Below are positions 1 through 12,100 of a stretch of 64,000 bases of DNA, piece by piece; the first letter of the stretch is position 1; each line of letters opens with the position of its first letter. The stretch covers positions 366,691 to 430,690 of the forward strand of contig SJOL01006412.1 in assembly GCA_004794785.1 (NCBI GenBank), read 5' to 3'. Under the pieces are notes generated by a model. That model was not told where the DNA came from, ran no database searches, and saw nothing but the letters and a program-made list of their open reading frames with translations. A program made the position numbers and the translations under genes. The DNA is from Opisthorchis felineus. Taxonomy: Eukaryota > Platyhelminthes > Trematoda > Opisthorchiida > Opisthorchiidae.

Positions 1-102
1 ACCCTTTTTTCGCTTGTGCCTTTCAGGTGAACGACAACCGCAGAACGACAAGAACACAACCGACCCGGGAAAAATGGGCAAAAGCCTCGATCCTGTGTAT
101 CA

Positions 103-126
103 ATCCGTGAATCCGTGAATCCGTGA
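103..126 (+). repeat. Tandem 8-mer, three copies
   Basis: The 8-mer ATCCGTGA is repeated three times head to tail just upstream of the first recognisable BEL/Pao coding block. It looks like replication slippage within the decayed element. No function is inferred. Confidence 0.9.
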
Positions 127-149
127 GCCCAACGAAGATGCCTAGTCAA

Positions 150-584
150 TTTAGTCACTTGAAGGACAGTACATTTGTGGCGCTTTCCGATAAACGTGTG
201 ATAATACTTATAGGAGAAGACGTTCCAGAGGCACACTGGCCTATGGAGAAGAAGTTGGGTAAACAAACGTACGCTGCCAAAACACCTTTGGGATGGATCC
301 AACTTGACGCGTCGTTCGTAGGACGTAGGATCTAGAGGCAAGTGCACCAGGTAAGTAATAAAGATGATGACAGCACTGCTCATCTAAAGGCGCCGTATGA
401 GGCCGATTTCCACGATCTAGAGGCTCCGGGCATATACCAAAGTGTCGAAGACAAGGAAGCGCTCCGAATTGTTGAAGACTCTTCAGTGTTTAGGGATGGT
501 CCTTACGAAACACCATTGCCGTGGAGAACGGCTGAAAGGCCCCTGACAGTTATCGTCCAGACCACTGTCGACTGCAGTATATGA
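150..584 (+). pseudogene. BEL/Pao linker between protease and RT
   Basis: Two blocks match the conserved stretch before the BEL/Pao reverse transcriptase. The first has the ILIGEDVPEAHW signature followed by KTPLGW near 290. The second has DFHDLEAPG, SVEDKEALRIVED and the ETPLPWR motif near 520. They are separated by a stop at 333, and a stop follows the second block at 582-584. In an intact element this lies between the aspartic protease and RT in one polyprotein. Confidence 0.8.
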
Positions 585-689
585 AGAGGATCTGACCCCG
601 TTGGCGCGATACAGAGAACGCATGAACGATAAAATCATGAGGGGAAATCAAGAACCTGCTCCACCTCATCAGTCTAAATCAGGAAACGA

Positions 690-1238
690 AAAGAGGTGGT
701 ACTTCCTCACCACCCTGTTTTGAACCTAAAGAAGCCACAAAAGTTGCCAGTCGTCTTAGGTTGCGCGGCCTAAGTTGAGGGTGTATCCCTGAACGATATA
801 TTATATCAAGGGCCAGACGCTACTGCAAGTTTTTTGGGAGCACTTTTGAGCTTTCGGAGTGACTGTGTAGCTGTGGCTGCCGACACTAACGAAATGTCCA
901 TGCTAGTGAAGGCGCCCGAAGCCGACACGGGTGCAGTATGTATGCTCTGGTGGGACTCGGAAGACTTGGCTGACGGGCTCAAGCAATTCCAGATGACGTA
1001 CCATCCATTTGGCGCTACGTCTACACCATTTTGCGCAAATTTTGCCCTGAGAAGGGCAGTTTCAGATTGGGGATCGGATTGCATGCCTGAAGTAAAACAA
1101 TCAATTGATAGATACTTCAACGTTGATGATTGTCTAGCATCACTACCGCATGTGAAAGTGGCTCAGAGATTCGTGCGTGAGCTTAGCCAAGTTTTATCAG
1201 AGATTGGTTTCCACCTGAGAAAATGGATGAATGAATGA
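690..1238 (+). pseudogene. BEL/Pao reverse transcriptase fragment
   Basis: Translation from about 690 passes through the RT palm core: the HHPVLN block, LNDILYQGPD, LLSFRSDCVAVAADTNEM (the first catalytic aspartate region), then HPFGATSTPFCANFALR. The usual YVDD box is read here as FNVDDCLASLP, so the tyrosine position has changed. Stops occur before 834, so the region is split. In a live element this domain copies genomic RNA to cDNA in the virus-like particle. Confidence 0.85.
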
Positions 1239-1259
1239 AGTATGTGAGTCAGATGTCTA

Positions 1260-2514
1260 ACCGTCGATGCTTTCCGTTGATGAAGCCTTTCAAAAGTGGA
1301 ACGAACGTTGGGTTTACAACGGGACGCCCAGGCGGACGAAGTTCACTTCACCTTCGTTTTTTCCGATCGGCCGCTTGCCCGACGGGAAATACTGTCTTCG
1401 ACCCCTTACCTGTTGAATCCCCTGGGTTTAGTTGCCATTTTGCTTTTACCAGCTAAAATACAATTGCAAAGTTGTGTAAGAGGCAACTGCATTGGGATGA
1501 TAAACTGAGCGACGAGGACTCAGAAGAGTGGCAGAAATGGCTGGAAAGCGCGCGATCGTTAGGAGAACTAAAAATACCCCGTCGCGCCAAACCCCTTCAC
1601 ATTTATAGTGCGAATATAGAATTGCATATGTTCAATGACGTCTCTGAAGTGTGGTATGGTGGGGTTGGATAGTGTCGATGTTACGCCGAACCCGAGAAAT
1701 TCACATGCATGACGATATACGCTAAATCCAAAGTTGCACCTTTGAAACCCGTAACAGTGCCAAGGCTTGAGTTGAATGCCGGGCGACTAGACGCAAATGT
1801 GGCGGAAGTACTGAGGAAATAGGCAGGATTTCCGTTCACAAGAACAACTTATTGGACGGACTCAACCATAATTCTTCACTATGTTCGTAATACTGCCACT
1901 CGTCGTAGTACCTTTGTGCAAACAGAATCTACCTCTTACTCGGTGATTGGCGTCACATCGCGAGCAAGAATAACCCGGAAGTTTTAGCCTCTAGAGGAGT
2001 AAGTTCTTTGGCTACTCTTCGCTATTGGTTCAGGACCCCATCCTTTCTGGAAGCGCCTGAGGCCCAGCGGCTACTCCACGAACCAATTTTCATACCAGAA
2101 GGAAGAGAATTGAAGACTAAAGACGCTTTGGTTAACGTGACTACTTTTGCTTCAGAACCAACCGGACTGTATCTTCTAATGGAAAGGTATCCTGATTGGT
2201 CTAAACTTCTAAAATCTGTGGTATGGTTGACAAGGTTCAAAACATACCTGAGAATGATGGCAAGCGGCTCAACTGAATCTTCACTGAACACTGGAGGATT
2301 GAAACTTGTTGAGGTGTGGCAAGCTGAGCGTGGTATTGTTCATATGGCTCAGAAAGCGGCATATCTAAAAATTATGCTGAAATTGGGACGCACTGGTAGG
2401 GTTGATGGACGAACTGCACGTAACCACAACCTAGTACGCTTATGTCCGGTAATGATAGATGGCTTGCTATGGGTGACAGGGAGGTTGGGCCACCTTGTGG
2501 CCGCATGTCGCTAA
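1260..2514 (+). pseudogene. BEL/Pao RNase H / A17 region and pre-integrase linker
   Basis: Successive frames carry RTLGLQ (1299), SSTPYLLNPLGLVA (about 1393), LCKRQLHWDDKLS (about 1470), IELHMFNDVSEVWYGGVG (about 1618), VPRLELNA (about 1757), YWTDST (about 1850), PTGLYLLMERY (2159), WLTRFKTYLR (2224) and LVRLCPVMIDGLL (2431). This order is diagnostic of the stretch between RT and integrase in BEL/Pao pol. Several frameshifts and stops interrupt it. The last 168-codon block (2008-2514) is the longest uninterrupted stretch. Confidence 0.82.
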
Positions 2515-3261
2515 ACACTCAGTTATACTACCCCTGAAGCATAACATCACCAGGCATATAGTTTGGAATGCCCATGTGCTGGACTGGCATTGTGGACTAT
2601 TGCACACGTTTTCCGTCCTTTCGAGAGGTATCGACGGCTAAGCGGGAACCTAACGGCTGCTGGACGTGTCGGAGGAACCTTACTACGGCTTCACGTCAAC
2701 TTATAGCGCCACTGCCCATCGACAGGCTCCAGTCAGGCTAGCATCCTTTCAAGATAGTGGGATGACTATTTTGAACCGCTTACAATTAACAATGGAGGGA
2801 GGGCCGAGAAACTATATTACTGCTGGTTTACAAGCTTACAAGTGAGGGCAGTGTATCTCAAGATAGTCTGTTTATTATCTTCTGACTCGTTCATTCAGGC
2901 GATGATGCGTTTTATAGCACGAAGGGATGCCCCGGAAACGATTATCAGTAAAAACGGTCCTAGTTTCGTCGGAGCAGAGATGGAATTGAAGCGAGCCATA
3001 GAAGGACTTTCTCATCCACGCATCAGTCGCGAACTAATACGGTATAACGTCAAGTGGCAGTTCATCCCACCGTCGAGCAGCCATAACGGTGGGGCATGGG
3101 AACGTCTCATACGTTCTGTAAGACGCACACCTAGGTCAACGGTGAACGAACGGGATGCGAGCGATGAAGAACTGGTAACGTCTCTTACGGAAGCGGAGCG
3201 GTCACAAATTGACGCCCTATTGTGCCCAGCCAAACCAATTATTTCGACAAGCCACCACTAA
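2515..3261 (+). pseudogene. BEL/Pao integrase fragment, catalytic Asp replaced
   Basis: The zinc-binding and N-terminal parts are scrambled between 2520 and 2840. The core from 2842 reads SDSFIQAMMRFIARRDAPET, then ISKNGPSFVGAE, RYNVKWQFIPPSSSHNGGAW and ERLIRSVRR. In related elements the second block is SDNG...; here the aspartate of the DDE triad has become lysine, so the enzyme would be inactive even if translated. The expected glutamate, in the AWERLIRS block, is still present. Integrase would insert the element's cDNA into the genome. Confidence 0.85.
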
Positions 3262-3350
3262 CATCGAATGACTTTCTCATTCTTACCAGTAGGGTATACG
3301 GGGTTGTGTCCAAAACTATATCAGAGAGGTAGACGAAAGGTTGGCAGCAA

Positions 3351-3629
3351 GTGAATTACTCGACACAGGTATTTTGGAAGCGATGTGTGAAGGCATACAT
3401 ACTTCTGTTTCAAGAACGAACTAAGTGGCCGAAACCGCAAAGAAACTTCAGAAAAGGCGATGTAGTCTTAATGCAATCAGGTGCGTTCTCTCGTGAGCAG
3501 TGGCCCCTGGGCCTTGTTGGCGAATGTGAAACCTCAAGCGATGGTTTAGTTAAAACCGTATTGATATGCACACGAGATGGTAGGCTAAGGAGGGACGTGC
3601 GTAAGATCGGTTTGATAGAGGGTTGCTAG
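3351..3629 (+). pseudogene. BEL/Pao pol C-terminal tail (DUF5641-like)
   Basis: This 92-codon block contains QVFWKRCVKAYI, LLFQERTKWPKPQRNFRKGD and VVLMQSGAFSREQWPLGLV, and ends RDGRLRRDVRKIGLIEGC before a stop at 3627. This is the well-conserved end of BEL/Pao pol. It fixes the 3' end of the coding part of the relic. Confidence 0.85.
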
Positions 3630-5920
3630 TAGGGGTGGTGGAATTAGATGGGAACCGCGCGCTCAACTCTCCGCAGGTTGGAGATGGTTTTTTGAACTCA
3701 TCGCATACAGAGAAACCACTGGGAGTTAGCGCGTGAGCAAGTTCCCTTTGGCTTACTGCAGTTAGTCCACTCGGAAATTGGGGTAAAATAATGGAGCCAG
3801 AAATGACCCTAACTTAATGGAAGAAAACCCACCAGGATTTTCGGTGGCGGAGTAGAAGACAGCTTATCAAAAATGTGCCCATGTTTCCCACCATATGTGA
3901 TAGCCGGCCTCCACAATTATTCCCCCTGATCCGAGGAACTGAAACCCTCCAGATTTAATGGACTAATTTTACAGCTTTTACGGATTTTGGTCGGACGTTG
4001 TGTTTTTGTGATTACTCGCCGTCGATATATGTTTCCTTGTGACGATATCGACTTTGTGACGAAGTGAACTGCGATTTATCCTCAGGCTGGTGGTTGTACA
4101 GTCCTATTTTGTAACTCCTACGGCATCTGCAAAGGAGAATCTGTTGAGGTTCGTTTAATATGTGCATTATTATCTTTTCAATAGTACCATGATTCCAGAA
4201 ATCGGATTTATTGATCTATTTTCATGAATTGGCACGCGTCACTCAACCCCAAAAGCAGACAGCAGTAACAGCGTTTACATGCGCAAAACCCCTCAAGTGT
4301 AACAAGTTACATGAATTCGTTCAGAGCTCTTCGGCACGTCACAGTTTTATGGGAAGCTTGCCTCCAGTTCAGCACAATGATAACAGCAAATTTGCTGCAC
4401 TGTTCAGTGCTCATGATAGTGTGCGACTCTGTGTGTAATCTCCATTCTCTGTCACGCACAACCATTTAGCACTTGTTGCAGCGTCATGAGATGAAAATGA
4501 ATGAAATGTTAAGGAACAACACAAAAAAATTTTTCTACTGGAAATAACCGCGCCCCTTATTTAGAACACGTCATCAAGCGCAACCACATTGGCGGAAAAT
4601 AATTCGAACCATTGCCGGTCATGATAACAACATGCGCTGTCTACTAACTTGGCTACTTGTCGTAATTTCTAGACCTGCGTCTTGTGCGGCGTTGATTATG
4701 GAGCCTCAGCTATGCGAAGTAACCTAACCCAATGGCCAACGACGTTCCGTCATGCTCATAACTGCACGCAATATCGCGCTCCTTGGATACGTATAGTGAT
4801 TGCCCGGCCACATGTTTGGAGCTGACTATAAGGCCCCAACTATACATATTATCCTAATCCAGCGATCAACGGCGGTCCCTCATATCCATACATGTCATCC
4901 GTCTGCCAAGCCCATGCCTGATAAATACACAACCACCCTTGGCGAGTTACGTTTCTATCTATTGGTTGCATCGGTACACACGTAATGTGTAGCCACGTTT
5001 TCAGAAAGTTGATTTCACTCGACAGGGTTTCTGAAAGGAAAAGTGTATAGCCAATTACGACCCGTGTACATCTTCCGAGATATCATTGAAATCACACAAT
5101 TAAACAAAGTTGTAGCGACCAACTCACCAAGTGCTTAATAAATCCCGTTGTCCACAATCCCCGATCGGTGTCCACGCTGAAGCTGTAGCCTTACTGTTAC
5201 AAAGGTAAACTCACAACTTGCTCAGTGAGTCCCATTGGCGATAATGAGAGAGCCGTGGTGATTCGATAGCGGGATTCGGCCTTCATATGCATTATTGCGC
5301 CCAGCAAAGTTAAAGGTAGAGCGGGGTGTATATCAGTCGGTCGTATGATCAAATGGTATAGACTTGAGCCCTAGGATCCAAGGGCCCCATGAGTCCTCAG
5401 ACGTGGTCCAATGGATGCAGAACTAGCGAAGATCTAGTGAGTGGGTGGATACTTGGTGACAAATCTGCTCATTTGGAGTACTAAATCACAACTTCACTCC
5501 ACATCTGTTTCCCGCTATCGGCACCACGTAGCTTAATAGAATCGACAACCCCGTCATCTTCATCATTACCTGTAACCATCCCATACTCAACTGCAGTAGC
5601 AGTCCCACCAGCTAGGGGCACCTTTCTGGGAAACAGATCAGCTAATGTGCTTACGTTTGTAACATTCAGCATCCGGTTATATATACAAAAACTTCCAGAT
5701 CTCAGACACACAATATGTTAGAAGCTTCTCGCTAATTCGGGCCATTCTGGGGATCTGTTCCATGTCAGTCATATAGGCTTGGATCTCATCTACTTCATCG
5801 TTCATGTCAAAGTATTGCAACCTATCTGGCATCCCTTCAACCCACATCCAGATAACATACACCACCACAATGCCAACACTTCCGCCTTTGTCCTCTGAGT
5901 GGTGTCCATTGACTCTGACA
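3630..5920. other. No gene recognised; possible 3' LTR at left end
   Basis: Only short open frames without family resemblance are seen. The first several hundred bases after the pol stop may contain the 3' LTR of the BEL/Pao element, but no second LTR copy is present for comparison. Confidence 0.5.
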
Positions 5921-5929
5921 CCCCATAAT

Positions 5930-6140
5930 CTATCCCCTCAATTCGCCTTGCATGCCCATCCACATATGTCCTACCTGATCGGCCTAACTGATGCACCTTC
6001 TGGTGCTGGACACAATCGTTAATGGAACTCCGCGTTGCACAACCGAAAAATTGCTTTTGGAGAGCTCTCCATATCTTTCCGCACCATAGCCGCCCCGTCT
6101 GCACCTCCTATCCACGACGGTGCGAAAGAGTGCACGTTTA
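5930..6140 (-). mobile_element. RTE non-LTR retrotransposon scrap (RT C-terminal part)
   Basis: Read on the minus strand, a frame ending near 5930 contains FFGCATRSSINDCVQHQK. This matches the block after the RT domain that also occurs in the RTE-2 copy at 22.38-22.44 kb, where it reads RVFGCATRTSIEECVQHQK. The preceding minus frame has a degraded copy of the FDHRCLR block near 6120. The similarity is short and no 3' end was found, so only an internal scrap seems to survive. Confidence 0.5.
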
Positions 6141-8735
6141 CCAACTCTCACTTCAACTGCATGCCCTCTCCCAAAAAATATTCCTGTTGTATGCTGAACC
6201 TCATAATCCAACGTTTGCAGTGGAAGAAGGAAAAACTAAAATGGAAGCAACTTTTGTCGGACGCCTGTGCTGCCGTCCCGAGCTTGCCCAACTTGTCGCA
6301 TATATCCCGGGCAACCCTCCTATGAATCCAATAATTCTTTGAAAGCGGAGCAAAAAATAATTACAGAGGCTCACTAAATACACGCGATAGGAGGCCTCAG
6401 AGGCTTCTTGTCTTGCAAAGCTTCCACGGATTCCTTTAGGCTGCAACAGCGCCACTCTGAGGTCACCTCGTCGTACAAACACCACCAGATATTTCACGAT
6501 TTTCCCTGATCGCACGTCCCAGCACGATCCGAGCTCCAAGCCAATGCACTCCCCCTATAATACATATGCCTACACCAGTTTGCATCAACCGCATACCTAT
6601 CATCTTCACCTGAAAATCGCTTACAGTTTTTGAAATCGGGCATTGCCGTCCCACAACAGCAGTTAGGAATTCTGACCACCTATGAATGCCTCCTATTCCG
6701 CGGCGCCGTCCAACTTATATCATAGTGCTTTCTAGCAGACGTTTTGACACTTTTTCTATTTTGAGCCCCCAGTGTAGACACTGTTGTCTTATTGCCTCGT
6801 TGGAATGGCAGCGATGAACCAACGTGCGCATTCGATGGACCAAGAATGTCCTTGATCCATGCTCGTCTTAAGTTGACACGATTCCTTTGCAAACCCAAAC
6901 TACAGTGACAATCTCAAATGACTCAACCAAGACGTACCGGGTTGTCCATGAACCGAAGTACGACTTCGCGATGATGGTGCCGCGACTGCCACACCCACTC
7001 TGGTGGCTCGTCCATGGTTCAGCACATCCCTAATATTTCCAGGACGAGCGTGCTGTGTGCGCCCACAAGACCGTCCCAATCTGTTTAATTTGTGCCAGGA
7101 CTTGAAAGCATTGGCCATCGTATGGTACTGTCTGCTGGTTCTGCCAATAAACCCACTAATTCATCCAACGGCACCATTAATGGTTCGGTATACCGGTAAA
7201 GAATAAACCCTGCAGTATGCTCGATATAACGTGCGCTGACCATCATCAAAAAAACAAGGAAATTTACCAGCTGCGACGAACTCCTTGGCTTTGTTTAGCG
7301 GGACACCTGCCGCAACGACACAAGATATTTTCCCATACAGGTTGCGAATTGCTGACCCATTTTGAGTTTGCGCGGACACGGGCGGCGTGATTATTGTTCA
7401 TGTAGTCTTGAGATTATTTCCAACTTCACTGCAGAAGAAAACAAGTGAAGAAAGCAGCTTTTCTACAGAATTTCTCACCGTTTTCACGGAGACCATATGC
7501 GAAGCCTTTGGCTGCCATTGCACCGTGGGTAAGTTGACGTAGTACGCCGAAAGGCGACAGACACACAGGGTTGACTCAGAAACAGCGGTACGCGGGCATG
7601 ACACACAGATAGGAAGGTAGAACAACCGTGGTGCAGAAACACATGTATTTGACCACCGAAACCGAAACCGAAACCGGACGCGTACAAAGGTCAAACAAAA
7701 TGATATGGTCGGGTCTTCTTCCCAAAGGAGATTGAGATAACTCGGACATGCAACCTAAGACAAAAGATACGAATTTCGAACACATAGTGGACCTCGAGTA
7801 AGCCTAAACAACTTCCAGCAAAACTGCGGCCGCATGTTAAGATTTTAAGGGTTCCAGTAAATACCATCACATACTAAATATTTACGTTAGAGATTCCTTT
7901 CTTCAGAATACGGTTTCAAAAAAATTTGTGCGTCTAGGGGTCGACACCGATAGGCAGAATCTTGGCTTTTCATTATAGACCATATTCTATTTATCTCCAA
8001 AACCAATGTGCGTCAGAATACTGTGTTTCTCTGTGCGTCTGGTCAAACCAAAGCCAGCATATCCGCTCGGCATTTGAAATGCTTAATATTTCTTTGTAAA
8101 TCTTTGGGCGTTTACCTTTAAAGTTACACTTCTTTGACTCAGCGAGTGATGAGTTTGATTTCAGATATGTTAATTAAGAAATTGGTAGCTGACCGGTTTT
8201 CATGCTTCACAGCATTTGAGGTGTTGAATGAACGCCTGAGGGATAGGTATATGGTATTTGTGCACTCAGTGGGCAAAACAGCGTAAACGCAGTTCTGCCT
8301 TGCCGGTAGGTGTACCTCAAATGCAGTATGCGACCCTCTGAAACCGAGCAGAAGTCAAGCAATCGGAATAGGCGACGAGGTTGAGCGTATTTGCCAATAG
8401 CAAGCAGCACACGAGGCTCTAGTTGTCCACCACGGTTTTGTTCAAGAAGACACGGAAACTGTCTCTCAGTCACCTAATATCCTGAACACAATCATAAGCA
8501 TACCGAGTTTTTTGCCGGTCGACGTCCTGAAAATCGACGGCTAACCAAAGACGGGTAGGGCGCCTGCAGGGAACCGCTCAAATATGCAATGGTCGTGTGA
8601 ATTGTGGCAGTTTGTAGCCGATACATATACAACTACCGACGGAATTGTCGAACTGCTCTGTTGAGTGAGCGACGGCTGGTTGGGTTTTATCGTGGCAGAT
8701 GATACACCTACAGTCCTGGCAAAGTTTTGTCAGTC
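6141..8735. other. No gene recognised
   Basis: Open frames of up to about 110 codons occur on both strands, but none shows a recognisable domain or consistent splice sites. Minus-strand frames at 6.2-6.9 kb may extend the neighbouring RTE relic or belong to another old element; this could not be shown. Confidence 0.4.
7655..7677 (+). repeat. Short (ACCGAA)n tandem repeat
   Basis: Just under four units of ACCGAA in tandem, the last one partial. Read on the minus strand it encodes a short FRFRFR-like run. This is a simple-sequence repeat. Confidence 0.9.
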
Positions 8736-9179
8736 CGGACGGTTTCCTGCATTGCAATGGGGGAAGGGCACTGCAACCACATGTGCTTCGCCAGATGGCA
8801 GCGGATAACGCTGTTCCGACGCCTCCCGGTTGTCGTAACTGTCGAATGTCCACGTGAGACTAACAGATTTGTATTAGTCTTTTTGAAGCAACTAATGTGG
8901 ACCCGCAGACAAAGGATCTTCATCCTCCAAATCAGATATACCATAGGTACCGCGTGTCCGATCGCGTATGCTTTTGTAGAAACCGAGCAGTTTGCTCCTG
9001 TGGGTAAACAGTTCGGCGTGTTCAGGGGGTTGATGGGCGAACATGATCGAGTGAAGACGTTCGCCATGGACGAATTCGCGGTAAAGATGTGGGGCGCCAG
9101 AGTTGTGTCCGGCTGCGATGTTATGCTGTGGCATTTCCATATATGCGAAGCAATCAGGAAGCTAGTGCGTATCATATAG
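8727..9179 (+). pseudogene. MULE / ZSWIM-type transposase fragment
   Basis: A 150-codon frame contains, in order, CPIAYAFVETEQFAPVGKQF near residue 80, GLMGEHDRVKTFAMDEFAVK and a CDVMLWHFHICEAIRK block near the end. Such spacing (AFV.tE, F..lmgeh..vrtf..D, F..C.VlLC.FHi.+Ai+K) is the core of MULE-like transposases and of ZSWIM-type proteins derived from them. The N-terminal DDE part is degraded by stops upstream of 8727, and the zinc-finger tail was not found. It is read as a relic; a domesticated exon is less likely. Family assignment is from motif pattern only. Confidence 0.55.
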
Positions 9180-9184
9180 CATCC

Positions 9185-12100
9185 GTGTATTTTGATCATA
9201 CACACCCTCTGCAAACGTCCGACGTATATACCGCCCTATGGCGCTCAAAGACCATGTCCTACAATAGGTTTTTCATTTATCATGTTATAAGCATAAATGG
9301 TGCCTCGACCTGCAATCGCTACGCCCAAAGGACCATCGAGTCGTCTACGATCTCAAGGCCCACTATATCTGTATCACCCGCATGTAGGTGTTGCATACGC
9401 AATCCGTGATGGTCCGGAAAAGGGGCTGCACCATTCAGACATTCTTGGTCATGCCATGCGGGCGCCCCGGGGCGCTGAGTTGCTGGTGCGGTAATTCGAG
9501 GTGCCTACATACCACTGTAGCGGAACGGAAATCTAAGAGGGTAACGCAAATGTTCTGCACGTGGTCTGCCCAACGAACACGTACCAAATTGCTTCACTTT
9601 GTGGCACCTGAGACTAAGATTCCGAGAAATCTCTATCGTCGCGTTGCAACTAAAAAGACGAGAAAAATTCACGTTACTTGACTTTTATTTCATGGAGAAA
9701 ATGCTCAAGTGCCCCCGGACGGTTGACACCCGTGCTGGTAAATTCACGCGCCGCATTGTCAGGAAGGTCATTTTCCTGAAAATAATCCCAGAATACCCCA
9801 ACCTGCCGAGAACCTCAAACCTCCCCATAATCACACTGAGGGGACCGCCAAACATTCAAGTCAGAAAAGACTGTCTCGACTGAACGCTGAACCAATCAAT
9901 CAACCGGGAAACGGCCGACAACGATGAGTATGCAGGCATTTCATAGACGCAACGGTCGATGATGATGAGCGTTCACTCAAGGCCAATCGGACAATATGCA
10001 TTGGGGATCAAAAGTGCGCTCTAAATTCCTTGAGGCCCCTGTCAATTTTGCACTCGCTTGCATGCTGTGTTCCTTGCCAGCGAGTCTTATTCCGACGTTA
10101 AGGAACGGGAGCGGTAACGGCAGTTGTTTGCAACATCCTTCCACCTCACTCTGTGCCCCGGCTGCGTCCATTTATTCTCGGCATTCAGAGACCCATCCAT
10201 TTTAGGCTGCAAAACCATTATTCATGGATAATTTTTCATGTTGCTTCCTCATCCAAAGGGTTTGCTGCCTGATTTCGGCCCACCCTGTGCATGGCACACC
10301 ACCTACATTTCCCCCAAGCAACCTGCGTCGCCTTTGGATGGCCTGCGTAAACAGCTTACCTTGGTGATGGGAAATATTAGGTCCCTGCAACCAAGTAAAT
10401 CTATAAGCAGTGGAGTGTCCAGGGGCGAACACTGTCTCGGAGGTCCTCGACATCTACAACGGACGATCTGCCGTCTGTTGCAGAGCATATTGCGCTTCAT
10501 CGCGGCGGGTTAACGACACATCATGTGGATCCTCCGGGCACCGTGACGTGTCGACTATTCGCGCTGACCGCTGCTGCCAAGCGATCGCTTACAATATCAT
10601 GTCGACCAAGGTGATGGGGAACCTCGCCCGCTGTGCGAAGGCGATCTTCAGGCCTGTCTCCAGGTTAAGCGCGCAGATGTTTGGTTGTGCTGCCTAAACC
10701 CGGCCAGTCCAGAAGACGCACGTGGATGGTCGCCAAATAATCCCAAAGAAGACGTGTCATGATGCTGATTTGGATCAAAGCACAGAATCCCAGCACGGTT
10801 AGTCCGAGAAATCTGTATTCGTCTACATTTTCGGTTCCACGGAGGAACAAATTTGCAGCTACAGTGTAATAGCACAATACCAGTGACAATGCTTTATAGC
10901 GCCAGTTTGAGGAAGGAGATGATGATCTAGTATGGAGCATGGAAGTGTACCTACCAAACTACCGCTGGAATCTTAATGTAGTAGTTGAGCTAAGCCGCAG
11001 CTTTGGCTAAGTAAGCGAAACATTTAGATAGACGATGAATTAATCCACTACCGGTTTCATACTTCATTCGATTCCAGTCATTTTGTGCGTTACGAAGGCA
11101 GCATGCATTTGGGGTAATTCTCGTTTTTCTTAAAGCTCAATAATCATTAGGCATCAGCAACAGGATATAACACAAAACGGGCCAGCATTTGAGGATGACA
11201 TCATGTATGCGCGGTTCTAAGAGGCTATCACCGCTGCAGTGCTCGCCTTATAGAGCTCGTCAGCCGCCTTCCTCATATTGGTACTTCGAGCAGAACATGC
11301 GTTGGACGGAAAATCGGTAGGTGCGCCCACCTGATGGGCTGTCGAAAAGATTTCAGCAAACCTGTGAGTAGATTCCTCTATTAAAGTAACTTTCAGCTTC
11401 CCCTTATTTCAGCACCTCACTAGCTTACTAGACACTACGCACAAAGGGGCAGTACCATTCGTGCCAGGACAGATACATTCATCAAAACGCCCAATAAAAT
11501 TAGGCTTTCCCTCTCGTACAAGTTGAACCGTGGGCGTTTCGCGTAATGGGCGCATATTAATCGTTCGTTCAGCTGTCCACTATGATCGACTTAGGTTGCA
11601 TCTGGCCAGTGTACTAGGCATCGTGGACCTGTAGCCGCAGTTAAGCATGTGCGTCAGCTAGTTTCTCACCGTTGCATTGTGCAATCAACGGCGGCCTCTT
11701 TGGGCTATTTCAAATCAGAGTTGCAGCCCTCTCCCCGGTCAGGGTGGGACTCAACTGCTGGCATTATAATGAGCGGCTCATCATGTATATCAATAGCCGC
11801 AAACTATCCGACAACAACAGGGGGCCGGCTACGTGAAGTCTGTTATTGTTCGTCATCTGCCATGGAGAACTCTGTTTTCACTAAATAGGACCGGAATACT
11901 TCCTGGGTGATATCATGCAGTGCACCAAAGTACTCGACCTACGACCATAACTCATCATCTGCAAGCCTTACACTCTTCAAACGTCGTACAATTTTTCCGA
12001 ATTTCATGAATGCTTCTACCACGGTGACTATTCGGAACAGCGCTTCTAGATTTGCGGGATCACAGGAATCGGCATCCTTCTATCCGAGAAGTAGGTACGA

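Larger units (their letters stand above)
123..3629 (+). mobile_element. BEL/Pao LTR retrotransposon, pol relic
   Basis: The interval keeps the collinear order of BEL/Pao pol: protease-to-RT linker, reverse transcriptase, RNase H/A17-type region, integrase core and the DUF5641-type C-terminal tail. In-frame stops and frameshifts break it into at least seven blocks, and gag is not seen, so it is a dead, 5'-incomplete copy. BEL/Pao elements in schistosomes are known as Sinbad. The element starts at or before the window edge. Its 3' LTR would be expected just after 3.65 kb, but with no 5' LTR in the window the boundary cannot be set. Confidence 0.88.

Noticed and set aside
5481..5868. A spliced minus-strand gene joining frames at 5.5-5.9 kb
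   Set aside because: The frames overlap without consistent splice sites, and the neighbouring sequence shows RTE remnants. No protein family was recognised.
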